From assembly GCF_000974765.1 (NCBI RefSeq), contig NZ_BBWU01000048.1, positions 124,001-188,000 of the forward strand: 64,000 nucleotides of DNA, given 5' to 3'. Of the stretch, positions 17,974 through 26,426 are shown piece after piece (the first letter of the stretch is position 1; each line of letters begins with the position of its first letter). Source of the stretch: Sphingomonas changbaiensis NBRC 104936. GTDB taxonomy: Bacteria > Pseudomonadota > Alphaproteobacteria > Sphingomonadales > Sphingomonadaceae. Both the position numbers and the translations under genes were made by a program. The notes below the pieces were generated by a model. It had not been told where the DNA came from and did no database searches. It was given only the letters and a program-made list of their open reading frames with translations.

Positions 17974-18618
17974 ATGGCGGTGCCTGAGAACCCGAAAATT
18001 TATCACATTGTCCACGTGGACAAGCTGTCCTCCATCATAGCAGATGGCTGTCTATGGTCGGATGCGGTGATGGTTCAGCGCGGTCCTGCCGGGACCGTGA
18101 TCGGTATGAACAACATCAAGACGCGCCGGCTGAACGAGTTGAGACTGTCCAGCCATCCTGCCGTTTTCGTTGGGCAGTGCGTCCCATTTTACTTCTGTCC
18201 ACGTTCTGTCATGCTATATCTGATCCACCGACGAAATCCGGAGCTTGCCTATCAGGGGGGGCAGGGACCGATTGTGCACCTCGTCGCCGACCTGAAAGCC
18301 GCAGTTGATTGGGCGCAAGCCAATCAACGACGCTGGGCGTTCACTCTGTCCAATGCGGGGTCATATTATTTTGAAGACAGATCCAGCTTGGACCAGCTTG
18401 ATCAGATCAAGTGGGCATCAGTTCAGACGAACCACTGGGCAGGTAGCCCAACTAAGGAAGAAAAGCAGGCCGAATTTCTGCTCGAGATGCAGTTCCCTTG
18501 GGGGTTGGTCGAAGAGATTGCCGTAATCAATCAGGGTGTAGGTCAGCAAGTCGGTCAAGCCTTGGCTGGTGCGGCCCATCGCCCGAACACCTATATAAGA
18601 CCGCAATGGTATTACTGA
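17974..18618 (+). CDS. darT: DarT-type DNA ADP-ribosyltransferase toxin
   Basis: 214 residues, the usual size for DarT (formerly DUF4433), which ADP-ribosylates thymidine in single-stranded DNA and stalls replication. Seen: YHIVHVDKLSSIIADG (10-25), the NAD-loop NIKTRRLNELRL with Arg51/52, VPFYFCPRSVMLYLIHRRN, and the catalytic Glu in KQAEFLLEMQFPW (E167). The antitoxin darG follows 8 bp downstream. The module is visibly richer in A and T than its neighbours, has no counterpart function nearby, and sits at a site where the following VOC gene has lost its start, all signs of horizontal gain. Likely a phage-defence or stability module. Confidence 0.93.
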   Translation: MAVPENPKIYHIVHVDKLSSIIADGCLWSDAVMVQRGPAGTVIGMNNIKTRRLNELRLSSHPAVFVGQCVPFYFCPRSVMLYLIHRRNPELAYQGGQGPIVHLVADLKAAVDWAQANQRRWAFTLSNAGSYYFEDRSSLDQLDQIKWASVQTNHWAGSPTKEEKQAEFLLEMQFPWGLVEEIAVINQGVGQQVGQALAGAAHRPNTYIRPQWYY

Positions 18619-18626
18619 GAACGTTT

Positions 18627-19667
18627 ATGGCAGAAATCGAGATCAAGACAGGAGATATCCTGAAGCAGGACGCGGAAGCGATTGTGAATACCGTCAATTG
18701 CGTCGGCGTCATGGGGCGCGGTATCGCCCTGCAATTCAAAAATGCTTATCCTGCCAACTTCAAGGCCTACAAGGCAGCCTGCGATTTGGAGCAGGTTCAG
18801 CCTGGTAGGATGTTCGTTTTCGAAACAGGGAAATTCACACCGCGGTTTATTATCAATTTTCCGACCAAGCGCCACTGGAAGGGTAAGAGCCGCATTGAGG
18901 ATATCGAAGCTGGTTTGGCCGCTCTCGCGCGCGAAATCAAGGATCGCGGCATCAAGTCCGTAGCCATTCCCCCACTTGGAGCGGGGCTTGGCGGCTTAGA
19001 ATGGAGTGATGTACTTCCCCGCATCAAGACGGCCCTTCAAAATCTCCCCGGCGTTCGGATTATTATATTCGAGCCAAAGGGCGCCCCCGATACGATAAGG
19101 GCGTCATCGGTGCCTCAAATGACGCCCGGACGTGCGGCTTTGGTGACCTTGATGCACCGTTATCTGCAAGGTCTTATGGACCCTTTTGTCACCTTGATTG
19201 AAGTCCAGAAGCTTATGTACTTTATGCAGGAAGCTGGGCAGCCACTTCGACTGAATTACATTAAGCATCACTATGGGCCGTATGCAACTAATCTGTCTCA
19301 TGTGCTTCACCGGGTAGAAGGCCACTTCGTTGCTGGTTATCAAGACGGTGGAGACCAACCAACCAAGGAGCTCACAATCATCCCGGGTGTAGTTGAGGAT
19401 GCGGAGGCACAATTGGCTAATGAGCCAGCCACTCAGAACCACTTCAACCGAGTGGCGAAGTTGGTGGACGGCTACGAGACGCCTTATGGGCTTGAGTTGC
19501 TGGCGACGGTGCACTGGGTAGCGACGCGTGAGGGCGCCCGTACGGCGGAGGAGGCAGCCGCGAGAGTGTACAAGTGGAACGACCGTAAGAAGGCGTTCAC
19601 ACCTCGCCAAATCACAATCGCGTTCAACGCGCTCAAAGAGAACGGCTGGCTTCAAACGGGCCATTAA
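18627..19667 (+). CDS. darG: DarG-type antitoxin: macrodomain DNA ADP-ribosyl glycohydrolase
   Basis: 346 residues, typical for DarG. The macrodomain (about 1-155) begins IEIKTGDILKQDAEAIVNTV and has NCVGVMGRGIALQFKNAYP and IPPLGAGLGGLEWSDV, the ADP-ribose-binding loops; it removes ADP-ribose from DNA. The C-terminal half (about 165-346; IEVQKLMYFMQEAGQPLRLN, HHYGPYATNL) corresponds to the region that binds and neutralises DarT and looks like a Panacea/DUF4065-type helical fold (inference). An in-frame ATG at 18606 overlapping darT is an alternative start. Confidence 0.93.
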   Translation: MAEIEIKTGDILKQDAEAIVNTVNCVGVMGRGIALQFKNAYPANFKAYKAACDLEQVQPGRMFVFETGKFTPRFIINFPTKRHWKGKSRIEDIEAGLAALAREIKDRGIKSVAIPPLGAGLGGLEWSDVLPRIKTALQNLPGVRIIIFEPKGAPDTIRASSVPQMTPGRAALVTLMHRYLQGLMDPFVTLIEVQKLMYFMQEAGQPLRLNYIKHHYGPYATNLSHVLHRVEGHFVAGYQDGGDQPTKELTIIPGVVEDAEAQLANEPATQNHFNRVAKLVDGYETPYGLELLATVHWVATREGARTAEEAAARVYKWNDRKKAFTPRQITIAFNALKENGWLQTGH

Positions 19668-19739
19668 GGCGGGGAGGATAGCGCCGCTCCAATCCCGATC
19701 GTTACCTGAGTCCAATTCCTCGCCCACATCGCCTTAATC

Positions 19740-20105
19740 GTGCGCGACTATGACGAGGCGATTGCCTGGTTCACGGGCGTGCTCGGCTTCACGCTGGTCG
19801 AGGACAGCTACCAGCCCGAGCAGGACAAGCGCTGGGTGGTCGTCGCGCCGCCGGGCGCGGGCGAGAACGGCGCCTCGATCCTCCTCGCCCGCGCGGCGAC
19901 ACCGGAGCAGGCGCGGTTTATCGGCGACCAGGCGGCCGGACGCGTGTTCCTGTTCCTGCGCACCGACGATTTCTGGCGCGACTATCGCGCCTTCACGGCC
20001 AACGGCGTCCGCTTCGTCCGCGAACCCGCTGAGCAGCCCTATGGCATGGTCGCTGTCTTCGAGGACCTTTACGGCAATCGGTGGGACCTGATCGGGCCGG
20101 CATGA
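19740..20105 (+). CDS. VOC (glyoxalase/dioxygenase fold) protein, 5' end apparently replaced
   Basis: 121 residues counted from GTG 19740. The VOC fold is clear: RDYDEAIAWFTGVLGFTLVE, RFVREPAEQPYGMVAVFEDL and a final YGNRWDLIGP. However, the usual first strand (HIALIV, holding the first metal-ligand His) is encoded upstream of this GTG, in frame back to 19710, where a TGA stops it and no ATG, GTG or TTG is present. The darTG module ends just 42 bp before that stop. The simplest reading is that the insertion removed the original start codon; the gene may be dead or start at the internal GTG. Confidence 0.7.
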   Translation: MRDYDEAIAWFTGVLGFTLVEDSYQPEQDKRWVVVAPPGAGENGASILLARAATPEQARFIGDQAAGRVFLFLRTDDFWRDYRAFTANGVRFVREPAEQPYGMVAVFEDLYGNRWDLIGPA

Positions 20106-20149
20106 TCAGCCGTCCAGGCCGGCCGCGGCGCCCCTTGCCCGCCGCGCCG

Positions 20150-20386
20150 TCATTTGCGCAAATCCTTCCATCCCGGCTCGGCAATCCGTTGTTTTCCGTC
20201 CTTCGGCGCATCCCACGGGTTCACGCGCGCCGAGCGCTTGACCGGCAGCGCCACGCCACCCGGATCGAGCCGCAGCGCTTGCGCCGCGGCGTGACGAAAG
20301 GCGCGCGCCGCCTCGGCCTTCCAGGGCTGGTCACTGCGCGCGGTGGTGAAGCCCGTGAAGGGCGATTTCTTGCGGCTCCGGCTCAT
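20150..20386 (-). CDS. Conserved small basic protein of unknown function
   Basis: 78 residues from ATG 20386 (a GTG at 20422 would add 12). It begins MSRSRKKSPFTGFTTARSDQ, is rich in Lys, Arg and Ala, and ends PWDAPKDGKQRIAEPGWKDL. The opening is reminiscent of small conserved alphaproteobacterial hypothetical proteins, but I recognise no function. It has no signal peptide or membrane segment; basic character suggests nucleic-acid or ribosome contact (inference only). It is convergent with the VOC gene. Confidence 0.65.
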   Translation of the reverse strand: MSRSRKKSPFTGFTTARSDQPWKAEAARAFRHAAAQALRLDPGGVALPVKRSARVNPWDAPKDGKQRIAEPGWKDLRK

Positions 20387-20502
20387 GGGCAGCGTCTCGT
20401 TTGGCACTGCGTCGACCTGCACAGCCGGACAGGATAGCGGCGAGTGCGCTCTTCCGATAGTCTGCCGCTAACGCCGGCAGCTCGCTCTATATTGGCCCCC
20501 CG

Positions 20503-20901
20503 ATGATCCGCCCCGACGCCCTGTTCCGCATCGGCTCGACCTGGCCCCGCGACCCGCGCATCGAGGCGTGGTTCGCGTTGACCGATCCGCTGCGCTGGGT
20601 CGTTAGGCCGTGGTTCGATCGGATGCGCGCGTGCGGCGGCGATGTGCGCGAGGCGCTGCACGATGGCTGTCCGGTCGCCTGCGTGGCCGACGCGCCCTTC
20701 GGCTGTGTAAACGCGTTCACCGCGCACGCTGCGATCGGCTTCTTTCGCGGCGCGCTGTTGCCCGATCCCGCCGGGCTCCTGCAAGGGACAGGCAAGCGCA
20801 TGCGCCACCTGAAGCTCCGCGCCGGCGAGGCGCCCGACGAGGCGGCAATCGCCGCGCTGATCACGCGCGCCTATGACGATGTGCGCCGCGCTCTGGCCTA
20901 G
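20503..20901 (+). CDS. DUF1801-type (YdhG-like) protein
   Basis: 132 residues. The pattern fits the DUF1801 fold: VREALHDGCPVACVADAPFG then VNAFTAHAAIGFFRGALLPD, GTGKRMRHLKLRAGEAPDEA and a C-terminal helix AALITRAYDDVRRAL. Proteins of this type are small cytoplasmic alpha/beta domains; no reaction is firmly assigned. The ATG at 20503 directly follows a 80-base gap. Neighbours are unrelated small genes, so context gives no function. Confidence 0.75.
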   Translation: MIRPDALFRIGSTWPRDPRIEAWFALTDPLRWVVRPWFDRMRACGGDVREALHDGCPVACVADAPFGCVNAFTAHAAIGFFRGALLPDPAGLLQGTGKRMRHLKLRAGEAPDEAAIAALITRAYDDVRRALA

Positions 20902-20952
20902 CCTGCGATCCTCCCCGCGTCCGACATCGCTTCCATTTAATTCTAGCCGGGG

Positions 20953-21372
20953 ATGAGCTGCCTTCCTGCGAACGCATCCGGCGCGCGGGCGTTGGAACTC
21001 GGGCATGCCCGAATCGCTCTACCTTCTGCTCGCCGGGCGATCGAAAATCGCGTTCCGCTCGATTGCACCTATGACGGGCACCAGCGCGAAATCTGTCCTG
21101 TGATCCTGGGCCAGAGCGGCGGCGACGCGGTCGCGCTTGTCTATCAGACCGGCGGCGAGACCAGCCGCGGTCCGCTCGGCGCGCCGGAATGGAAGTGCTT
21201 CCGATTGACCAAGCTCTCCGGCGGCGAGCCCTCCGCCAGGCCGTGGCAAGCGGGGGCGAGTCATCGGCAGGCGCAAAGCTGCGTCCGAATCGTTGACTAT
21301 GACGCGAACGAGGCGAGCCCTTATTCTCCGTTGCGCAGCCTCGGCCCGCTCCGCGGCGGGTCGCTCGAATAG
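20953..21372 (+). CDS. Hypothetical protein with a WYL-like strand pattern
   Basis: 139 residues. The central part, ARRAIENRVPLDCTYDGHQR then EICPVILGQSGGDAVALVYQ and EWKCFRLTKLSG, resembles the effector-sensing WYL-like beta-domain seen as a stand-alone protein in some proteobacteria; the resemblance is by eye and the function unknown. The C-terminus has AQSCVRIVDYDANEASPYSP. The start is uncertain: the first 25 residues look poorly conserved in character. It ends 69 bp before the second SOS-boxed gene, with the SOS box in between, so it is not part of that transcript. Confidence 0.6.
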   Translation: MSCLPANASGARALELGHARIALPSARRAIENRVPLDCTYDGHQREICPVILGQSGGDAVALVYQTGGETSRGPLGAPEWKCFRLTKLSGGEPSARPWQAGASHRQAQSCVRIVDYDANEASPYSPLRSLGPLRGGSLE

Positions 21373-21398
21373 GGTGCGGCTCGACTCGACGAACGCGA

Positions 21399-21413
21399 GA
21401 ACATAATACGAAC
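21399..21413 (+). promoter_or_regulatory. LexA (SOS) box over a -10-like element
   Basis: Reads GAACATAATACGAAC, i.e. GAAC-N7-GAAC, the alphaproteobacterial LexA operator in the same orientation as the box at 14345-14359 and identical to it at 14 of 15 positions. CATAAT is a plausible -10, with CTCGAC 16 bp upstream. The 2H phosphoesterase ATG follows 27 bp later. Confidence 0.82.
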
Positions 21414-21440
21414 ATCTGAACCGAGTCGAGCAGGATATCC

Positions 21441-21956
21441 ATGACAGGCGACCGTCCCATTTACTTCATGTTCAAGCCGGACGGCCTTCTGGCGCAAGCG
21501 ATCGAGTGCTTTAGATACGAGCAGGGCTTGCCCACCGACTACCCGCACGACCGGCTCCACAGCACAGTGCTGCCGCTTTGGGACCGCAGCGAAATGGACG
21601 CCGGCGGCGTTCAGCGTGTCCGAACTCTCATAGAACGATTTTGCGGTGAGCCCTTTGTAATCGCCTTCAACCGCTTCAATGGCGCTGCGCTGCGGGCCAC
21701 CGCGGTGCGTGCGTTCAAGGCCTTCCGAACGGACCTGCAGCGTCATCTGCGGGGGGCAAATATCCCTTTCCCGGACTATTCTGCCGATCCGCACATCTCG
21801 CTGGCATACGGCCGCCCCGCCAGAAGCAGCCGGGTGATCACACCGTTCGTTCTGCGCGCGACACATCTGCTTCTCATCGAAAGCATCCATGGGCGGGGGC
21901 ACGTCGAACTCGGCCGCTGGCCGTTGCGGCCCAGGCAAGGCCAATTATTCGATTGA
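21441..21956 (+). CDS. Second 2H phosphoesterase (2'-5' RNA ligase family), SOS-box controlled
   Basis: 171 residues. The two catalytic HxT/S motifs are LHSTVL (H40) and DPHISLAYG (H118), and the middle [10 protein letters not shown] matches the family core. It is clearly a different lineage from the gene at 13750 (little similarity outside the motifs) but shares the same LexA-type promoter. An AGGATATCC sequence precedes the ATG. Its end overlaps ung on the other strand by 12 bases. Role presumably in RNA or nucleotide processing after DNA damage; the substrate is unknown. Confidence 0.88.
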   Translation: MTGDRPIYFMFKPDGLLAQAIECFRYEQGLPTDYPHDRLHSTVLPLWDRSEMDAGGVQRVRTLIERFCGEPFVIAFNRFNGAALRATAVRAFKAFRTDLQRHLRGANIPFPDYSADPHISLAYGRPARSSRVITPFVLRATHLLLIESIHGRGHVELGRWPLRPRQGQLFD

Positions 21957-22646
21957 CGCTGGCAAAGCCCAGTCGATCGGCGTCTGCCCGCGGCTTTCGA
22001 GGAATGCGTTGGCTTGGGAGAAATGGCGGCAGCCGAAGAAGCCGGAATGAGCGGAGAGCGGTGACGGGTGCGGCGCCTTGAGAACGAGGTGCCGTCCGCC
22101 GCGGTCGGTCGAGTCGACAAACGCCGCCTTCTTCTGCGCGTGGCTGCCCCAAAGCAGGAACACGGCTGGCTCTGCGCGTGCGTTGACCAGCCGGATCACC
22201 GCGTCGGTGAATCGCTCCCAGCCGCGGCCTTGGTGCGATGCGGCCAGGCTCATCTCGACCGTCAGCACGCTGTTCAGCAGCAGCACGCCCTGTTTGGCCC
22301 AATGCTCCAGGAAGCCGTGGCGCGCGGGCGGGATGCCCAGGTCCGCCTCCATCTCCTTGTAGATGTTGACCAGGCTCGGCGGGATGCGGGTGCCGGGGCG
22401 CACGGAAAAGCACAGGCCGTGCGCCTGGCCGGGCCCGTGATACGGGTCTTGCCCTAGGATCACGACCCGAACCTGATCGAGCGGGGTCAGGTCGAGCGCG
22501 CGGAACCACTCGCCGCTGCTCGGGAAGATGTGCTTGCCGGCCTGCTTCTCGGCGACGAGGAAAGCGCGCAGCTCGGCCATATACGGGCTGGCGAACTCGC
22601 CGCGAAGCGGGTCCAGCCAGCCCGGATGCAGTTTGATCTCGCCCAT
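21945..22646 (-). CDS. ung: Uracil-DNA glycosylase (family 1)
   Basis: 233 residues; removes uracil from DNA, leaving an abasic site. Motif [15 protein letters not shown] (catalytic Asp67) and motif [15 protein letters not shown] are both intact, with [11 protein letters not shown] in the substrate pocket region. No LexA-type box is visible before its own start. It converges on the SOS-controlled 2H phosphoesterase, overlapping by 12 bases at the 3' ends, mirroring the SRAP/2H arrangement at 13176-14322. Confidence 0.97.
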   Translation of the reverse strand: MGEIKLHPGWLDPLRGEFASPYMAELRAFLVAEKQAGKHIFPSSGEWFRALDLTPLDQVRVVILGQDPYHGPGQAHGLCFSVRPGTRIPPSLVNIYKEMEADLGIPPARHGFLEHWAKQGVLLLNSVLTVEMSLAASHQGRGWERFTDAVIRLVNARAEPAVFLLWGSHAQKKAAFVDSTDRGGRHLVLKAPHPSPLSAHSGFFGCRHFSQANAFLESRGQTPIDWALPASIE

Positions 22647-22705
22647 CGGCCGCCGGCATCCGCAAGCGCGGCGGCGGTGTCAAATTGAGCGAGGCAGCCC
22701 TGGCC

Positions 22706-24337
22706 TTAGTGCGGCCCCGACCCGCCCGATCGCGCGACCGGTGCCGCGGGCGGCTGGCTGGAACGGGCGTCGGCGAGCGTCTGGTCATACCAGACAGCCA
22801 GATCGTCGTGCATCTTCGCCAGTTCGGCCGGGTTCACGTACACCATGTGGCCGGACTCATAGTATTTGAACGCGACGTTCTTCTGCAGTGACGGCTCCAG
22901 CAGCATGTGGCTGACGTCGAATTCGGTGCCGAAGAACGGCGTGGCCATGTCGTAATAGCCGTTCAGGAACAGCACCTTCAGATACGGATTGGTGCGCATC
23001 GTATAGGCCAGGTCGACGGCGGTGTTGGGGGTGTTCTGCGGATAATTGTCGCCCGGCGGCCGGTGCTTCCAATCCCAGTCGAAGCCCTTGTCGTGGGCCG
23101 AGATCTTATACGGCATCGCCGTTTGATAGCCGAGCGTCTTCTTTGCATAGTCCATGAAGTTGGACACGAACGCACCGGAAATCGCGGTGGAGGCAGGATC
23201 GTCCTCCGCCCGCTCGGCATTGGCGTCGCCGGGGATCAGCGTGTAGCGCGAATCCAACCGCCCGATCACCAGCCGCCGGTCGCGCAGCAGCTCGGTCCGG
23301 AAGTGATTGAGGTCGACGCGCAGGTCGGCGCGGAGGATGAAGTCCGGGCTGATGCCGATATATTTCGACATCTGCTCGGCGATCTGGCGCTTCTCTTCGG
23401 GGCTGATCGTCGAACCCTTGGCCAGGGCCGCGGCATAGGGCCCGGCGGTGAAGGCGCGCACTTCCTGCAGGAAAGTTTCCAGGTCGGCCGGCCGATTCTG
23501 GAGATGGTTGTGATACCAGGCCGTCGCTGCATAGCCGGGGAACAGCGCCAGGTAATTGGCGTCATAGCCGGGCTGCCGCACGCCATAGTTCATGATCGAC
23601 GACAGATAGACGATGCCGTTGAGGCTCAGGCCCCGTTCCTCCAGCAGCGCCGCGACCGCGCCGTTCCGGAGCGTGCCATAGCTCTCGCCGAACAGGAATT
23701 TGGGCGAGGACCACCGCCCGGCCTTGGTCACATAGCGCTCGACCGTGCGGGCGAAGGCGTCGGCATCCTGGTCGACGCCCCAGAAATCCTTGCCAGTCTT
23801 GGCGCCCAGCGGCCGCGACCAGCCCGCGCCCATCGCGTCGATGAACACCAGGTCGGTCTTGTCGATCAGCGAATGCGGGTTAGGCCCGAAGCCGTACGGC
23901 GCGGGACGGATATATTCCGGATTGGCGGTCGTCACGCGGACCGGCGCGAAGCTGCCCATGTGCAGCCACACGGTCGCAGAGCCGGGCCCGCCATTGTAGA
24001 AGAACGTCACCGGCCGCGACGAGGGCGGAGCGCCGTCCTTGGTATAGGCGGTATAGAACATCGAGCCCGTCGGCTTGCCGTCATTGTCGCGGATCGTCAG
24101 CGTTCCGGCGGTCGCGGTATAGGCGATGCGCTGGCCGCCGACGGTGACCGCGCCGTGGCTGACCGCGCTTGCTTCGTCGACCGGCGGCTTGACCCAGGCG
24201 TCTTCCGCGTCGGCGATCATTTCTTCCTGATGGGACTTGGCCATCTTGGAAGCGGCGGGGCCCTTGTCGGGGGCGCGCTCCTGTGCCGGGGCTGCCACTG
24301 CTGTCATCAACATTATCAGCGCGATCGTCGAACGCAT
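22706..24337 (-). CDS. Exported S10 family serine carboxypeptidase-like protein
   Basis: 543 residues from ATG 24337, with a signal peptide MRSTIALIMLMTAVAAPAQE. The S10 features are present: NGGPGSATVWLHMG (115-128, oxyanion region), the nucleophile in FLFGESYGT (Ser219), an Asp in NGYYDMATPF and the His in YYESGHMVYV near the C-terminus. Bacterial members are periplasmic or secreted peptidases that trim peptides from the C-terminus. The C-terminal tail is Pro/Ser/Gly-rich. It is preceded by a purine-rich GAGGAGAGAGGCAAGAGG and follows the MFS gene in the same direction after 62 bp. Confidence 0.92.
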   Translation of the reverse strand: MRSTIALIMLMTAVAAPAQERAPDKGPAASKMAKSHQEEMIADAEDAWVKPPVDEASAVSHGAVTVGGQRIAYTATAGTLTIRDNDGKPTGSMFYTAYTKDGAPPSSRPVTFFYNGGPGSATVWLHMGSFAPVRVTTANPEYIRPAPYGFGPNPHSLIDKTDLVFIDAMGAGWSRPLGAKTGKDFWGVDQDADAFARTVERYVTKAGRWSSPKFLFGESYGTLRNGAVAALLEERGLSLNGIVYLSSIMNYGVRQPGYDANYLALFPGYAATAWYHNHLQNRPADLETFLQEVRAFTAGPYAAALAKGSTISPEEKRQIAEQMSKYIGISPDFILRADLRVDLNHFRTELLRDRRLVIGRLDSRYTLIPGDANAERAEDDPASTAISGAFVSNFMDYAKKTLGYQTAMPYKISAHDKGFDWDWKHRPPGDNYPQNTPNTAVDLAYTMRTNPYLKVLFLNGYYDMATPFFGTEFDVSHMLLEPSLQKNVAFKYYESGHMVYVNPAELAKMHDDLAVWYDQTLADARSSQPPAAPVARSGGSGPH

Positions 24338-24399
24338 CCTCTTGCCTCTCTCCTCGACCACCCGAGAGAGGCCATGCAATTTCGAAACCCGCCGGTCAA

Positions 24400-25713
24400 T
24401 CAGGGCCTTAGCCGCGTCCACAGCCAGGGAAGCATGATCACCAGCGCCGCCCCGGCCACGCAGTAGGGAAGAGGCCCCCAGAATTGGTAGAGCCCGACGC
24501 CTATCGAGGGGCCAAGCACGAAGCAGGCGCCGTTGACGGAGGTCGTGCGCCCCGCGACCGCGCCCTGCTCGCGATGCCCCACGGCAAGCGATGCGCCGGC
24601 GGTGAAGGCGGGGCGCAGAAAGCCGAAGCCGAGCGAGGCCAGGCCGTAGGAGACCGCCAGCATGTGCAGCGAATGCGAGAGGCCGGTCAGCACGCAGCCG
24701 ACCGCCGCCAGCATCGCGCCAGAAATGGCAAGTTCGCGCGGGCGGAGCTTCAGGTTCGGTATCAGCCCCCATTGCGCGAGCAGGGCCGAGCCTGCGCCGA
24801 CCATCAGCACGACACCCGTTTCCGCCGCCGCTTGCGCTGCCGACAGGTGAAGCTGGTCGATGACCAGAAAGCCGATCGCCTGGCCCGTCATCGCCTGCGC
24901 GTGTCCGGTGACAAGTCCGACCAACATCCACGGCCAGATCCGCGGCTCCGTCAGCGGCATCGATTTTCCCCGGTCTTCCGCCGTCGCGGCACGGACGCTG
25001 GCGCCGGTCGGCTCGCCGCCGATCGACGGATAGCTGGTCGCGGCGCCGTGGGCGCTGCCCGGCGCATCGTCGGGCAGCAGGCGCGACGTGACCAGCAGCA
25101 TGCCCATGCCGAAGATCGAAAAGACGAACGCCGGTCCCGAAAGGCCGACGATCGGCAGCACGAAAAACGGGGCGAGCGCCGGCCCCAGGATCGTGCCGAG
25201 CCCGAAGGCGGAGGCGAGCAGGGTGAGCGCCCTTGTCCGTTCCTCGCGCGAGGTGCCGGCGGCGACGATCGCCTGCGCGGCCGGAGGAGCGGCGGCCCCG
25301 AATGTGCCGTACAGCATCCGGGCGATGATGAAGCAGCCGAAGGCCGGCAGCGGCGCCAGCCAGCCGAGGATGCCCGCAGCGAGGAACGTGCCGCACAGGA
25401 AGACCGACGAGCAGAAGCCGAACAGCCCCAACAGCACCATCCGTCGCCGACCCTGCCGGTCCGACCGCCGCGCCCAATACGGGGCCGAGATCACCCAGAC
25501 GAGCGCCGACACCGAAAAGGCGGCGGCGACCGCATTGTCCGGCACCTTCAGCGAGCGGCCGAGCGCCGGCAGCACCGATTGCAGCGCGGTGTTTCCGGCC
25601 GCGATCGTCAGCATGACGAGGAACAGCAGCGCGAAAGGAGGCGGGGCACCAACTGCCTCACCCTGCGTTGTGCCCGAACCCCGGTGCCCTGCCGCGATGC
25701 TGTCCGCCCTCAT
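24400..25713 (-). CDS. MFS transporter
   Basis: 437 residues from ATG 25713; a TTG at 25812 could add 33 residues but these look non-coding. About 12 hydrophobic spans are seen, with the MFS loop 2-3 signature as APYWARRSDRQGRRRMVLLG and a central hydrophilic loop (DDAPGSAHGAATSYP, about 225-265) between two six-helix halves. Likely a drug or metabolite exporter of the DHA1 type; the substrate cannot be told. It is divergent from the PmtA-like gene, sharing a region of about 100 bases. Confidence 0.9.
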   Translation of the reverse strand: MRADSIAAGHRGSGTTQGEAVGAPPPFALLFLVMLTIAAGNTALQSVLPALGRSLKVPDNAVAAAFSVSALVWVISAPYWARRSDRQGRRRMVLLGLFGFCSSVFLCGTFLAAGILGWLAPLPAFGCFIIARMLYGTFGAAAPPAAQAIVAAGTSREERTRALTLLASAFGLGTILGPALAPFFVLPIVGLSGPAFVFSIFGMGMLLVTSRLLPDDAPGSAHGAATSYPSIGGEPTGASVRAATAEDRGKSMPLTEPRIWPWMLVGLVTGHAQAMTGQAIGFLVIDQLHLSAAQAAAETGVVLMVGAGSALLAQWGLIPNLKLRPRELAISGAMLAAVGCVLTGLSHSLHMLAVSYGLASLGFGFLRPAFTAGASLAVGHREQGAVAGRTTSVNGACFVLGPSIGVGLYQFWGPLPYCVAGAALVIMLPWLWTRLRP

Positions 25714-25811
25714 CAGCAGGCGCGATAGAACAGAGCGGGGTCGGCCGGAAGCACGGTTGCAAGTGTCTGAAAGATTTGCGACGGCGCTGAAACGAAGAAA
25801 GAGGTTCGTCA

Positions 25812-26426
25812 ATGCCCGTTTCCTCCGCCGGCCAGAAGGCCGGGGCTCTCCCCCGGCGCCGGCCGAGCCATCCGCTGGCTCTGTTCTTCAAGGGGTTTCT
25901 GAAGCATCCGGCGATGGTGGGATCGGTGATCCCCTCTTCGCGAGCGCTGGTCGACAAGATGCTCGCTCCCGTCGACTGGGGACGCGCCAAGCTGTTCGTC
26001 GAATATGGTCCCGGCGTCGGCACCTACACCGGGCCGATCCTCGATCGGCTGGGCCCGGACGCGACTCTTATCGCGATCGACACCAATCCCGACTTCGTCA
26101 CGTTCCTGCGCAAGGAAGTGGTCGACCCGCGTTTCCATGCCGTGCGCGGCTCGGCGGCGGACGTGCGGCGAATCATCGCCGATTTCGGATTCGACCAGGC
26201 CGATTATGTGCTTTCGGGCCTGCCATTCTCGACTTTGCCGGACGGCGTCGGCGACCAGATCGCGCGCGAGACCGCGGCGGTGCTGAAGATGGATGGCGCG
26301 TTCCTGGTCTATCAGGTCTCCGCCAAGGTCGCCGACTATATCGGTCCGCATTTCCATGCGATCGAGCGCGGGTTCGAGTGGCTCAATATCCCGCCGATGC
26401 GCCTGTTCTGGGCGCGCAAGGGCTAG
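25812..26426 (+). CDS. Class I SAM methyltransferase, PmtA-like (phospholipid N-methyltransferase)
   Basis: 204 residues. The SAM-binding glycine loop is VEYGPGVGTYTGPI, followed by the acidic strand end AIDTNPDF and the motif YVLSGLPFSTLP. The N-terminal FFKGFLKHPAMVGSVIPSSR is characteristic of the PmtA/rRNA-adenine-methylase-like group that methylates phosphatidylethanolamine in alphaproteobacteria; the amphipathic start would bind the membrane. rRNA dimethylases share the fold but have a different N-terminus. Its last four bases overlap the opposing GNAT gene. Confidence 0.8.
   Translation: MPVSSAGQKAGALPRRRPSHPLALFFKGFLKHPAMVGSVIPSSRALVDKMLAPVDWGRAKLFVEYGPGVGTYTGPILDRLGPDATLIAIDTNPDFVTFLRKEVVDPRFHAVRGSAADVRRIIADFGFDQADYVLSGLPFSTLPDGVGDQIARETAAVLKMDGAFLVYQVSAKVADYIGPHFHAIERGFEWLNIPPMRLFWARKG

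Noticed and set aside
24338-25477. Long minus-strand frame extending the S10 peptidase upstream through the MFS gene
   Set aside because: It is the antisense-free alternate frame of the MFS transporter; the Arg/Gly-rich translation is typical of a high-GC shadow frame.
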